Part shown: in pieces, positions 13,001 through 24,300 of the stretch
How the letters are laid out: every line of letters starts with the position of its first letter
Numbering within the stretch: position 1 is the first letter of the stretch
Source of the DNA: Ooceraea biroi
Taxonomy: Eukaryota > Arthropoda > Insecta > Hymenoptera > Formicidae
Length of the DNA: 64,000 bases
Assembly (NCBI RefSeq): GCF_003672135.1
Contig: NC_039518.1
Span: 7,256,136-7,320,135 of the forward strand
Reading direction: 5' to 3'
Notes under the pieces: generated by a model
Seen by the model: only the letters and a program-made list of their open reading frames with translations
What the model was told of the DNA's origin: nothing
Databases searched by the model: none
Program-made: the position numbers and the translations under genes

Positions 13001-14086
13001 ATAAAGTTTTTGCTTCCCATGAAAAATTCGCCTTTTATTTATATAAAAAAAAACGCAATTACTTTTTGGCCAACCCAATATATGGCGAAGATGCTTTAAA
13101 ACTGCGGCAGTGTCAAAATTGGGTTACTAAATTTCAATCTGGAGATTTTAATGTGAAAGATGCACCACGCTCAGGAAGGCCAATCGAAATTGATGATGGC
13201 AAAATAAAGGCACTGATCGATTCCAATCGGCGTTTAACGACACGAGAGATTGCTGAGAATCTTAACATATCGAAATCGAGTGTTGAAAACCATTCAAAAC
13301 GACTTGGATACATTAGTAAGCTCGATATTTCGGTACCACATGAGCTCAAAGAAATTCATCTCACTGAGCGTATTGACATCTGCGATTCTCTTTTGAAACG
13401 TGAGGAAAATGATCGATTTTTGAAACGGATGATAACAGGCGACGAAAAATGGATCGTCTACAACAACGTCAGACGAAAAAGATCGTGGAGCAAGCGTGAT
13501 GAACCTGCTGAAAGCACTTGAAAAGCAGATATTCACCAAAGAAAGATTATGCTGTCAGTCTGGTGGGACCTTAAAGGTATTGTGTATTTTGAGCTGCTTG
13601 CAAGGAATCAAACCATTAATTCAGACGTATACTGTCGTCAACTGGATAAATTAAACGATGCCATCAAACAGAAACGTCGAGAATTGGTGAATCGCAAAGG
13701 TGTTGTGTTTCACCATGATAACGCTAGACCACGTACAAGTTTGGTCACTCGTGAAAAATTGTTGCAGCTTGGATGGGATGTGTTACCACATCCACCATAT
13801 TCGCCAGACCCGGCACCATCAGATTACCATTCGTTTCGTTCTTTGCAAAACGCCTTGAATGGTAAAACCTTTACTGCTGATGAGGATATGAAATCGTTGT
13901 TGGAATTGTTTTTTGCTGAAAAAGATAAGAACTGTTTTGAGCGCGGAATCATGAAGTTGCCTGAAAAATGGCAAAAGATAATCAAACAAAATGGACAATA
14001 TATTGTTTAATAAAGTTTTTGCTTCCCATGAAAAATTCGCCTTTTATTTATATAAAAAAAACGCAATTACTTTTTGGCCAACCCAA
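7004..14086 (+). mobile_element. Tandem array of 7 defective mariner (family A) units, array A1
   Basis: Head-to-tail units are bounded by TA dinucleotides at 7047, 8052, 9059, 10067, 11075, 12071, 13079 and 14087 (period about 1007 bp; the fifth is 996). Each starts at an internal point of the element (TATGGCGAAGATGC) and ends with the 3' terminal inverted repeat CTTTTTGGCCAACCCAA. None has the 5' terminus. The transposase is a DD34D mariner type: TGDEKWI, then HHDNARP, then PPYSPD-APSDYHLF. All units share an in-frame TGA (8492-8494 in the second unit) between the helix-turn-helix region and the catalytic core, so none encodes an intact enzyme. Further lesions differ between units, for example a stop at 10294-10296 and a 12-bp deletion near 11482. 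Sequences resemble the cecropia/Hsmar1 side of the mariner family, from memory. The 3' end is followed by TA and unique sequence. Confidence 0.93.
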
Positions 14087-15310
14087 TATTATAAAATAAT
14101 TCAGTTGTTAGGTACTGAGGATTAGGTTAATACACAATTGCGGTTCACCTAGGAAGAGTAAATTCCATTGACATTAGAATACATAGACGGAGCCTTAGCT
14201 ATCGAAGATGGTGAGGGGGAGCCTAATATTCGCGGTAAGGGGGAACTGGGGGAACTGCATGAACTTCGGTCGAATTCGGTTACGTTCGGCTAAATAAAAT
14301 ACTACGTTAAGGTTAAAGAAAAGTTAATACGAATTTTTGTGTATTTAATTTTTATAGAATCTGACTATGGAGGTTAGAGAAACGAGGAAGCGTTGACAGT
14401 GGAATCGTGAAGATTTGGCGAAGGCTGTGGCAGCAGTATTTTTATAAAAATATCGAATAAAGTTTTTTACCTGCAATACTGATGTATTTTGCACTTTTAA
14501 CACCGATTTCTCAAGGTATCTTATATTAGGAGCACACTTTCGCGATCTTGCGTTAAGCTCTTTTTTCAAATTTGTTTAATTTTCAGAAAAAATAATATTT
14601 AAATTAGATTTTTCATTTCACCAAACTAAAGCTTATTAAATTCTCTTCAAGAGAACGTATTACATTTTAAAATTCTGCCTATAGATTTCCTTACATTCGG
14701 CAAAATCGATATGGTATTTCATAATCGGGGACTTTCCTCCACTACATTAATAATTGAAAATTTAGTACTTCACTTTTCATTGTGAAAGTAAAACCTATTT
14801 AGCTAGAAAAATTTTAATGACTGGACCAAAGGGCGCTGGGATAATGCTCTCAGCGTATATCTCACATAGTGGCGCCCCTGAGACACAGCGTTCGGCGGCT
14901 CGGCCGTCACGCGTCGAGCGGTAGTGGGGGAATGATAGGCGTCGCTTCTGAAATCGGCTCGAAAAGGGCAACTAATTGCGAGCACTGCCTTAAAGAATTT
15001 AAATATACAAAGAATAAGACTGAAAACAAAGAGTAAAAGTACGTATAATAAATAACGTGGAAAGTTAAACAGCTTTTCCTAATGTGGTACTTCGTTCAAA
15101 TGTCATTTATTTTCGTACATTGTTAGGCGACGAATCATAACCTGAAATATCGTACGTTTCACAACAGTATGAAACCAAAATATGATTTTACCGTAGTGTC
15201 TCGTGACGTGCGAAGCATAAAAACTGATAAAGAATACCGCGGCACTGTCAGGGGGAGAATCTTCCAATAAATGCGATTAATTATCGATCGTTATCGATTA
15301 GCGACAAAAA
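14087..15310. other. Intergenic sequence upstream of glycerate kinase
   Basis: This is AT-rich sequence with no supported gene. It contains a 119-bp GC-rich block repeated at 35132-35250, listed separately. The glycerate kinase promoter presumably lies in the last few hundred bases; I saw no clear TATA or initiator motif. Confidence 0.55.
14869..14987 (+). repeat. 119-bp GC-rich interspersed repeat, copy 1
   Basis: It begins GTGGCGCCCCTGAGACACAG and ends GCAACTAATT followed by GAGCACTG. It matches 35132-35250 with about three differences at the 3' end and none obvious elsewhere. The flanks differ, so it is an interspersed unit. It contains no recognisable coding domain; it could be part of a SINE or the end of a larger element. 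Confidence 0.75.
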
Positions 15311-17392
15311 ATGATATTGCACAAGTTCGCGCAGCACAGGCAAGTGTCTCAGTTGTTCACCAGTAATTGCACATCAGAGAGAATATTCCATTTATTTCCG
15401 CTTCAATTTTCCAGTTCTTTTGTCGCTTTTCGTCCTAACCTATCGAACATTGCCAAGTGCGCGCATCCGAGTCGCGGTATGCCGGCGGATGCGAGGTCGG
15501 ACCTGAGGGAGATCTTCCGCCGTGCCGTGAGGGCGGTATCGCCGCGCGAGATCGTACGCGGAAGGGTGAAGTTCCGCGGCCACGCCCTGCACGTCGACGA
15601 GCGGGCTTTCCCGCTTCGGGGGAACGTTTATCTGGTCGGATTCGGAAAGGCGGTCATGGGGATGGCCGTGGCGCTCGAGGAGATGCTCGGCGGCGTTTTG
15701 AAGAGGGGTGTCGTCAGCGTGCCGAGGGGTGCCGTCTGGTCGTCGGAGGGTCGGTCGGACTTTCCCAAGTTGCGCGACGGCGTGGTGAGCTACCGCGAGG
15801 GTGGCGCGGGCAATCAGCCCGACGGCGGGTCGCTCGACGCCACGCGCGACATCGTCGACCTGGTCGAGGGCCTGACGGAAGCGGACACTTTGCTGGTGCT
15901 GGTGTCGGGCGGAGGGTCCGCGCTGCTCTGCATGCCCAGGCCCGTTCTCGACCGGGACGACAAGTTCGAGCTCTGCCGGAGGCTGCAGAGTGCCGGCGCG
16001 GACATCGCCGAGCTCAACACCGTGCGAGCGAAGCTGTCCCTCGTCAAGGGTGGCGGTCTGGCGCGCATGGCTTACCCCGCCTCCGTCGTCGCGTTGATAC
16101 TGTCCGACGTCGTCGGCGACCCCATCGACCTGATCGCCAGCGGACCCACCGTCTACAGCGCCAAGGCGCCGGAGCCCGTGGTTTCTGTACTAAAGAAGTA
16201 CGATTTGTACCGGTCGCTGGAGGGCGACCTGAAGACCGTCGTAACGTCCAGGGAGACCTTCGACGACAGCGGACTGCTGACGCCAGCTAAGCAGTTCAAG
16301 CACGTGACGAACGTGGTCGTGGGGAACAACGCGACGGCCATGGAGGCCGCGAGCGCCGAAGCGGCGCGGAAAAAGCTCACCCCGATCACGTTGAGGAACG
16401 ACGTCACGGGGAACGTGCGGGACGTGAGCTTGGCGTACGCTCACGTGACGAGCCTCATCTGCCTGGCCTTGTCGAACGAGTTGGGGAGGGAAGAGTTTCA
16501 CGAGGGAGTGCGGACTGCGCCGATTCTTCCATTGTCCATCGACAAAGCGGACCGGATCTTCGACGCCGTCGTCGGGAGTACCGGCGGTGTAGTCCTGATC
16601 GGGGGAGGAGAGCCCACGGTGGTGGTAACGGGCCGCGGAAAGGGCGGCAGGAATCAGGAGCTGGCTCTGCGCTTCTCCTTGGATTGGCTGGCGAGGGTAA
16701 AAAGGGAGCCGCGACTCGCCGAGTACGACGTAACGATGCTCAGCGGAGGAACCGACGGTCAGGATGGCCCCACCGACGCAGCCGGTGCGTTCGGCTACCC
16801 CGCCATCGCGCCTGGAGTGCGCGATCTCTACGCGAGAGTGAGAGCTATGGCTGCTGAGGAAGCGCAAATTGGGCAGAAGCTAAAACCGACGGACAGGAGT
16901 GCGAATCCGCGGGAACACGATTTTAATGAAGCGGCGGAAAAGTCTGTTCCTGGCCGGGGAAATATCAGCGAACGCAACGATTGCTTGGCGTTGACGGTGA
17001 TGGAGGTAGAACGCATGTTGCCTGAAAACGCTTTGAGGGAGAACGACACGTACAACTTTTACTCGCGCTTCAAGAAGGGCGCGGACTTGGTCAAGACGGG
17101 GTTAACTGGCACGAACGTTATGGACTTGCACTTGATTTATATCAAGAAACGATCGTGCAAGTGCGAGCCCGGTGTCTCCGACGAGCCGATACGCGAAGAG
17201 AATATTTTCGACGCACACGATTTGCGTATCGATCCGTCGACCGCCGAGAGATACAAAGCTCTACGTGCTACCTTGAAATTCGACGGGGAGAAATTTTTGG
17301 AGACCAAAGAGGAGAAACGTTATCTCGATATCAAGATCATCGATGAGAATCTTGCGGATCCGTGTTGTAATAAAGGGCGCAAACTGGATTGA
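15311..17392 (+). CDS. GLYCTK: Glycerate kinase (GLYCTK-like), single exon
   Basis: This open frame of 693 codons encodes D-glycerate kinase, which phosphorylates D-glycerate to 2-phosphoglycerate with ATP in serine and fructose breakdown. The N-terminal DUF4147-type domain covers roughly residues 65-300 and includes VGFGKAVMGMA, the glycine-rich SGGGSALLCMP near residue 199, and ASGPTVYS. The C-terminal MOFRL domain includes GGGEPTVVVTGRGKGG near residue 431, SGGTDGQDGPTDAAGA, and TGLTGTNVMDLHL near residue 596. The human protein is about 523 residues. The excess here is an Arg/Phe-rich leader of about 56 residues that could be a mitochondrial targeting sequence, an insert before the last MOFRL block, and a charged C-terminal tail of about 85 residues. 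The core is GC-rich while the leader and flanks are AT-rich. An internal ATG at codon 57 (15479) is an alternative start that would remove the leader. SGSM3 lies convergently downstream. Confidence 0.93.
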   Translation: MILHKFAQHRQVSQLFTSNCTSERIFHLFPLQFSSSFVAFRPNLSNIAKCAHPSRGMPADARSDLREIFRRAVRAVSPREIVRGRVKFRGHALHVDERAFPLRGNVYLVGFGKAVMGMAVALEEMLGGVLKRGVVSVPRGAVWSSEGRSDFPKLRDGVVSYREGGAGNQPDGGSLDATRDIVDLVEGLTEADTLLVLVSGGGSALLCMPRPVLDRDDKFELCRRLQSAGADIAELNTVRAKLSLVKGGGLARMAYPASVVALILSDVVGDPIDLIASGPTVYSAKAPEPVVSVLKKYDLYRSLEGDLKTVVTSRETFDDSGLLTPAKQFKHVTNVVVGNNATAMEAASAEAARKKLTPITLRNDVTGNVRDVSLAYAHVTSLICLALSNELGREEFHEGVRTAPILPLSIDKADRIFDAVVGSTGGVVLIGGGEPTVVVTGRGKGGRNQELALRFSLDWLARVKREPRLAEYDVTMLSGGTDGQDGPTDAAGAFGYPAIAPGVRDLYARVRAMAAEEAQIGQKLKPTDRSANPREHDFNEAAEKSVPGRGNISERNDCLALTVMEVERMLPENALRENDTYNFYSRFKKGADLVKTGLTGTNVMDLHLIYIKKRSCKCEPGVSDEPIREENIFDAHDLRIDPSTAERYKALRATLKFDGEKFLETKEEKRYLDIKIIDENLADPCCNKGRKLD

Positions 17393-17467
17393 GCGGGAAA
17401 TACACGAGGAATATAAAGACATTGTTTACAGTGTACATTTTCTATATATTGCAACTATATTCAGTAA

Positions 17468-17473
17468 AATAAA
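17468..17473 (+). terminator. Candidate polyadenylation signal of glycerate kinase
   Basis: A canonical AATAAA lies 76 bp after the stop codon in AT-rich sequence. No genomic poly(A) tract follows it, which argues against a recent processed retrocopy. Confidence 0.5.
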
Positions 17474-17612
17474 GTTTCGCATCGAACAATATTTCTCTGA
17501 AAAAAGTAGATTTCGATACTTTTCACGTGTAAAGATTGATACGATATTTTAAAATATGCATATAGAGTGTTCGTATAATGTCAAAGGCACTGCTTAAAAA
17601 TAAATCCCTTAA

Positions 17613-20600
17613 GGGGATGCTGGAGTTGCTAGTGAACTATTTTTTCACTATAGCAATGGTAATTGCAGTTTCGAAAATTCTCGTTATTGCTTGTGCAGAA
17701 TAAAAAATCCTTTTCCACAAATGAAGTATAGATAGAAAGAAAGCCCCCTCTACAGGACTTTATATTCAAAATGGAAAAAGTTAGAAAAGACAAATGCAAG
17801 TTTTTAACTTTTTTTTCACTATAGCGATGGTAATTGCAGTTTCGAAAATTCTCTTTATTGCTTGTGCAGAATAAAAAATCCTTTTCCACAAATGAAGTAT
17901 AGATAGAAAGAAAGCCCGCTCTACAGGACTTTATATTCAAAATGGAAAAAAGTTAGAAAAGACAAATGCAAGTTTTTAACTTTTTTTTCACTATAGCGAT
18001 GGTAATTGCAGTTTCGAAAATTCTCGTTATTGCTTGTGCAGAATAAAAAATCCTTTTCCACAAATGAAGTATAGATAGAAAGAAAGCCCGCTCTACAGGA
18101 CTTTATATTCAAAATGGAAAAAAGTTAGAGAAGACAAATGCAAGTTTTTAACTTTTTTTTCACTATAGCGATGGTAATTGCAGTTTCGAAAATTCTCGTT
18201 ATTGCTTGTGCAGAATAAAAACTCCTTTTCCACAAATGAAGTATAGATAGAAAGAAAGCCCGCTCTACAGGACTTTATATTCAAAATGGAAAAACTTAGA
18301 AAAGACAAATGCAAGTTTTTAACTTTTTTTTCACTATAGCGATGGTGATTGCAGTTTCGAAAATTCTCGTTATTGCTTGTGCAGAATAAAAAATCCTTTT
18401 CCACAAATGAAGTATAGATAGAAAGAAAGTCCGCTCTACAGGACTTTATATTCAAAATGGAAAAAGTTAGAAAAGACAAATGCAAGTTTTTAACTTTTTT
18501 TTCACTATAGCGATGGTAATTGCAGTTTCGAAAATTCTCTTTATTGCTTGTGCAGAATAAAAAATCCTTTTCCACAAATGAAGTATAGATAGAAAGAAAG
18601 TCCGCTCTACAGGACTTTATATTCAAAATGGAAAAAAGTTAGAAAAGACAAATGCAAGTTTTTAACTTTTTTTTCACTATAGCGATGGTGATTGCAGTTT
18701 CGAAAATTCTCGTTATTGCTTGTGCAGAATAAAAAATCCTTTTCCACAAATGAAGTATAGATAGAAAGAAAGTCCGCTCTACAGGACTTTATATTCAAAA
18801 TGGAAAAAGTTAGAAAAGACAAATGCAAGTTTTTAACTTTTTTTTCACTATAGCGATGGTAATTGCAGTTTCGAAAATTCTCTTTATTGCTTGTGCAGAA
18901 TAAAAAATCCTTTTCCACAAATGAAGTATAGATAGAAAGAAAGTCCGCTCTACAGGACTTTATATTCAAAATGGAAAAAAGTTAGAGAAGACAAATGCAA
19001 GTTTTTAACTTTTTTTTCACTATAGCGATGGTAATTGCAGTTTCGAAAATTCTCGTTATTGCTTGTGCAGAATAAAAACTCCTTTTCCACAAATGAAGTA
19101 TAGATAGAAAGAAAGTCCGCTCTACAGGACTTTATATTCAAAATGGAAAAAGTTAGAAAAGACAAATGCAAGTTTTTAACTTTTTTTTCACTATAGCGAT
19201 GGTAATTGCAGTTTCGAAAATTCTCGTTATTGCTTGTGCAGAATAAAAAATCCTTTTCCACAAATGAAGTATAGATAGAAAGAAAGCCCGCTCTACAGGA
19301 CTTTATATTCAAAATGGAAAAAGTTAGAAAAGACAAATGCAAGTTTTTAACTTTTTTTTCACTATAGCGATGGTAATTGCAGTTTCGAAAATTCTCGTTA
19401 TTGCTTGTGCAGAATAAAAAATCCTTTTCCACAAATGAAGTATAGATAGAAAGAAAGTCCGCTCTACAGGACTTTATATTCAAAATGGAAAAAGTTAGAA
19501 AAGACAAATGCAAGTTTTTAACTTTTTTTTCACTATAGCGATGGTAATTGCAGTTTCGAAAATTCTCGTTATTGCTTGTGCAGAATAGAAAATCCTTTTC
19601 CACAAATGAAGTATAGATAGAAAGAAAGTCCGCTCTACAGGACTTTATATTCAAAATGGACAAAAAGTTAGAAAAGACAAATGCAAGTTTTTAACTTTTT
19701 TTTCACTATAGCGATGGTAATTGCAGTTTCGAAAATTCTCGTTATTGCTTGTGCAGAATAAAAAATCCTTTTCCACAAATGAAGTCGGATAGAAAGAAAG
19801 TCCGCTCTACAGGACTTTATATTCAAAATGGAAAAAGTTAGAAAAGACAAATGCAAGTTTTTAACTTTTTTTCACTATAGCGATGGTAATTGCAGTTTCG
19901 AAAATTCTCTTTGTTGCTTGTGCAGAATAAAAACTCCTTTTCCACAAATGAAGTATAGATAGAAAGAAAGTTCGCTCTACAGGACTTTATATTCAAAATG
20001 GAAAAGTTAGAAAAGACAAATGCAAGTTTTCAACTTTTTTTTCACTATAGCGATGGTAATTGCAGTTTCGAAAATTCTCTTTACTGCTTGTGCAGAATAA
20101 AAACTCCTTTTCCACAAATGAAGTATAGATAGAAAGAAAGCCCGCTCTACAGGACTTTATATTCAAAATGGAAAAAGTTAGAAAAGACAAATGCAAGTTT
20201 TTAACTTTTTTTCACTATAGCGATGGTAATTGCAGTTTCGAAAATTCTCTTTATTGCTTGTGCAGAATAAAAAATCCTTTTCCACAAATGAAGTATAGAT
20301 AGAAAGAAAGTCCGCTCTACAGGACTTTATATTCAAAATGGAAAAAGGTAGAAAAGACAAATGCAAGTTTTCAACTTTTTTTTCACTATAGCGATGGTAA
20401 TTGCAGTTTCGAAAATTCTCGTTATTGCTTGTGCAGAATAAAAAATCCTTTTCCACAAATGAAGTATAGATAGAAAGAAAGCCCGCTCTACAGGACTTTA
20501 TATTCAAAATGGAAAAAGTTAGAAAAGACAAATGCAAGTTTTTAACTTTTTTTTCACTATAGCGATGGTAATTGCAGTTTCGAAAATTCTCGTTATTGCT

Positions 20601-20834
20601 TGTGCAGAATAAAAAATCCTTTTCCACAAATGAAGTATAGATAGAAAGAAAGCCCGCCCTACAGGACTTTATATTCAAAATGGAAAAAGTTAGAAAAGAC
20701 AAATGCAAGTTTTTAACTTTTTTCATTTGTGGAAAAGAATTTTTTATTCTGCACAAGCAATAAAGAGAATTTTCGAAACTGCAATTACCATCGCTATAGT
20801 GAAAAAATAGTTCACTAGCAACTCCAGCATCCCC
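17613..20834. mobile_element. TTAA-flanked DNA transposon filled with a 172-bp satellite array, copy 1
   Basis: TTAA at 17609-17612 and 20835-20838 flanks an element starting GGGGATGCTGGAGTTGCTAG and ending with its reverse complement. The terminal inverted repeats are about 110 bp (about 17613-17722 and 20722-20834). Their inner part is itself a piece of the satellite unit in opposite orientations. Between them lie about 17 tandem units of 171-172 bp in minus orientation, each containing TCACTATAGCGATGGTAATT and ACAGGACTTTATATTC. Units differ by scattered substitutions and A-run length, so the array is not a simple copying artefact. Open frames of 63-237 codons on the minus strand arise from the period and show no domain. 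The target and termini suit a piggyBac- or Kolobok-type transposon; no transposase is present. Confidence 0.88.
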
Positions 20835-20838
20835 TTAA

Positions 20839-21323
20839 ATTATAACATTTTTTTTCTGTTGCAGGATACGTCACAATTGAAGATGTGATAATATATATAT
20901 ATACTTGTACATATATACACAGATATACAGAAATTATATATTACACGGTTAGACATCATATATAACAGATAACAGTGGTTATCTGATATTTTCTAGCTAA
21001 ATATTTCTATTTTATAGATATAAGATCTGGTTTTTTTTCACGGTTGTCAATCGCGCGCGCGCGTGAAATTATATTAACGATTAATTTTATCTTTTTATAT
21101 ATAATGGAATTTATAGAAGAATGTTTTTACAGTCTTGAAATTATCCTTAAATTAAAATTCTGCCCCAATCTAGATATTGGATCTACTATAAATTAGAGAT
21201 CATGGGTTGAAGATCAAATTTGAGAGGATGGCACGGCCATCTACTTATTAATAATAAATTATCTTCTTAATAATACTTATTAATAATAAATAATTATCAA
21301 GCGCATAAACTATCTCGTACGTG
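20839..21323. other. Intergenic region between converging genes, with short simple repeats
   Basis: This stretch carries AT-rich sequence, an (TA)n stretch near 20892 and a (CG)n run near 21052-21063. It should include the SGSM3 3' untranslated region. I found no clear minus-strand AATAAA. Confidence 0.5.
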
Positions 21324-24300
21324 CTAGAGATCCCAGCTAAATAAGTGATGTTTGACTAGCATATCACGAACCCCGTCCTTTAGAGGCTGCGACTGCTCCT
21401 TCTTGGGCGGCAGCTCCCAGTCGGGGTTCAAGTTGAATGCGAACTGACTCAGTATCCTTAATTCGCATTTGATTTGCACCCATCCTGGACTGTTTATGAA
21501 ACTCCATGGCTGATACCTAGAAGCATCGTGCTATTAAATATATAATAATAATAATAAAATATTTAATATATTAAAATATATTTTAAAATATTCTCCCACT
21601 GGCCAGCGCTTATGCTTACCACTTTTGTACCACTTCTACGCAAGAACAGAGAACCTCCAACCATAAATGAAGCACTTGCTCGTTCAATCCGAGGCAGATG
21701 AGGGAACGCAGCTTCACGTCCATCTGAGCGTGCGCGTTGTCGTGCGTCAAATTCACAGACTGGACGCAACGGTATAGTAACTAAAACATTGATGTAATTA
21801 TTATTTGCTGAACGTAGAAGAAGAGTAACGCGAGTCACAATTTGCAGTACCTCTTCCGGCGTTAGAACCTTGCCGTCTTCGTCCAATCTGTACGTCTTGC
21901 ATAGCACCAGTCGGCTGTAAACGGAATTGAAATCCTTTTCTACCTCTCTGTTGGAGGCTTCTTCGATGAACAGCCACGGGTGACACGGTCCGCCGAGGAA
22001 CGACGGCCTCTTCATTCCGTGCTCCAGCACCGCTTTCACCGCGGGACACAACGTGCCTCTTACTAAATCCGTAACAGCCTCGCTAACCGCGTCGTCTCCG
22101 GCACACGTGTACTGCTTGCTCCGCTCGTCCAGCAGTTCTACAAACTTTGCTGGAAACCACCCTGAAATGAAATTAATTCATCAGTAAATAAAAGAAAGAA
22201 AGAAAATTAATTCAGTAATCATTAAAATAATTTATTGTGTCATAACGCGGAGATATCAAAAATATTAATCTGTTTAAATTAATGTCCGGGTAACGTGATC
22301 ACGTGAAATCACATTAGTTGCGTAGAAAGTTTCTAATATGTAACCGTTACCTCTCAGCCCGTTGAGTTCTCCCACCCAGCAATGCTCATCCTTTTGACTG
22401 ATGATCGTAATTATATCGTTCTTTCGAAAACCAAGCTCGTCATCGTCATGTCTTTCAAAATCTGCAACAGGATTGAAACACATTTGTGCAAAGAGTCTTA
22501 AGGGGGTATTCTAGTGTAGCATGTCAGAAAAATCGAATTTTTTTTTGGGCATATTTTGCAAGTATATGGTATGGAAAATATGTCTGCGAGAAGATTTAGC
22601 CCGATTCGCAAAATTAACAAAGTAATAGCACCTAATAGAAAATAACGTCTGGCGCCCGCTCGGCGGCTGGACCGCGCGGCACACAACAGAGCATTGTTAG
22701 TATTTTAGGTAGGGTCGGAAGATCGTTATTCTTTGAAGGTCGTACATTTGAATTGGAGCCTTTGTATAGTACAGCTTATATAGTACAACGAATCTCTAAA
22801 TTCATTGATTTGGACTTTTGCTCCAAAACATCCCCATGCTGGCGTGAAAGTTGTTGAAATAGCAACATTCCTGGCAGTTATAATTTTCAATAAAGGATTT
22901 ATGCCAATTTTCAAACTTATGAACGTGATGGGAGTTAGTATTGGTCAGCAAGCGGTGATGCACGCAAACTCCCGGAACGAAGCTCGTATCACCCGCTCGG
23001 AGCGGCGCTCCACTAACTTCTCTCGAGATCAGAGAATGAATCGCAGGGAAGAGAGATCGGCTCTGCAGGACTTCTACGAACGAGAGGAATGTCCCCTGTA
23101 CGGCCCTGGACTAGCCGATTGATCGTAAGTAACATTATCTCTATGTAATCAGTACGAAAAACTTTAAACGTGTTTTTCTCGAAACCACGTTTTTCAAATT
23201 GGTTCCCATGATATCTCAAAAACCAGTTAATCAATTGACTCAGGCTTTTGCACACATCTTCAGTATATGTGTGGCTATAGCCCCTACCACAATCAAGTCG
23301 AAATATTGGTTTTTGGAATTTCTACAGCCCTTCAATGGTGAAAAAAATGGCACAAATCGAAACTTAATTTTCTCAATGAAGTCATGTTTTAAATTTTCAA
23401 CATTTTTTTTCATTCTGGTACCTGCTATAGCCACACTCATACTAATTAAGAATCTCTTTGGTTTTTTTGTTTCAGATGAGCAGAACAGCTGAAATCATGG
23501 GAACCATGGACCAACTTTTTTTTTTCATGTTCTTATTTAATATCATGTGCAGCGCTTATTTATAGTTATTGTCTAATACAAAACTTTGGAAACATACACC
23601 AAATATGTATGAATAAGCAGGGAAAACCCTGCCTCAAAAAACCTTATACTTTAAAAAAAAAAAATTCACCAAAATAGCATACAAATTCCGCTTTTACACT
23701 AGAATACCCCCTTAATCTGTAGTAAACGCGAGATTGTTTTCTAGCAACGTGGAAAAGTTTGAACCTAGTAAAGCTTTGGCTCTCCTCTTCCGCGTTCGCG
23801 ATACGTTGACATAATTGTCATGGTCTTTCGCGTGACTTTCCATGGTGTAATCTGCTATGAGGAGGACGTTGTTCGATTTTGGATCGACGTTTATGAAGTG
23901 TCTCGCAACTTGTAAAACCGCTTCCCTTAAATCCACCAGAATCTCTGAAAATTTAGAGAAATTCAAATCAGCGAGATAAAGTTTACCGAGAAATCTTTTA
24001 CGACCTCGCTTACCCGTTTGGCGAATGTTTTTCGACTTCGTATCGTCCTCGCCGTCGTCGTTTCCAAATAAAATTGCTTGCAACATAGATTTACTCCGCT
24101 TCATTTGACGTCTGCATCATTAATGATACATGAAGAGATGAAGAAATGATCGTATATAATTGTTAATTGATAAAAGGAGATGTATAAATTGTTATACCTA
24201 TTCAAATGTTGCTTCGGCAAATTTGGTACAGCATCCGGGTTACCTACTAATCCACCTTGGTCAGCCATTAAATATGCCAAGTGACGACGTCTATGAGTTT

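Noticed and set aside
7004..14086. Functional mariner transposase genes in the array
   Set aside because: Every unit lacks the N-terminus and carries the shared TGA before the catalytic core.
15457..16867. Long open frames in other frames and on the minus strand (up to 277 codons) across glycerate kinase
   Set aside because: They are shadows of the GC-rich coding frame, with Arg/Gly/Ala-rich composition and no domain; the 693-codon frame has all family motifs.
15311..17392. Bacterial horizontal transfer of glycerate kinase
   Set aside because: The GC-rich single exon suggested it, but domain order and motifs are those of the animal family and there are no bacterial neighbours; phylogeny would be needed to reopen this.
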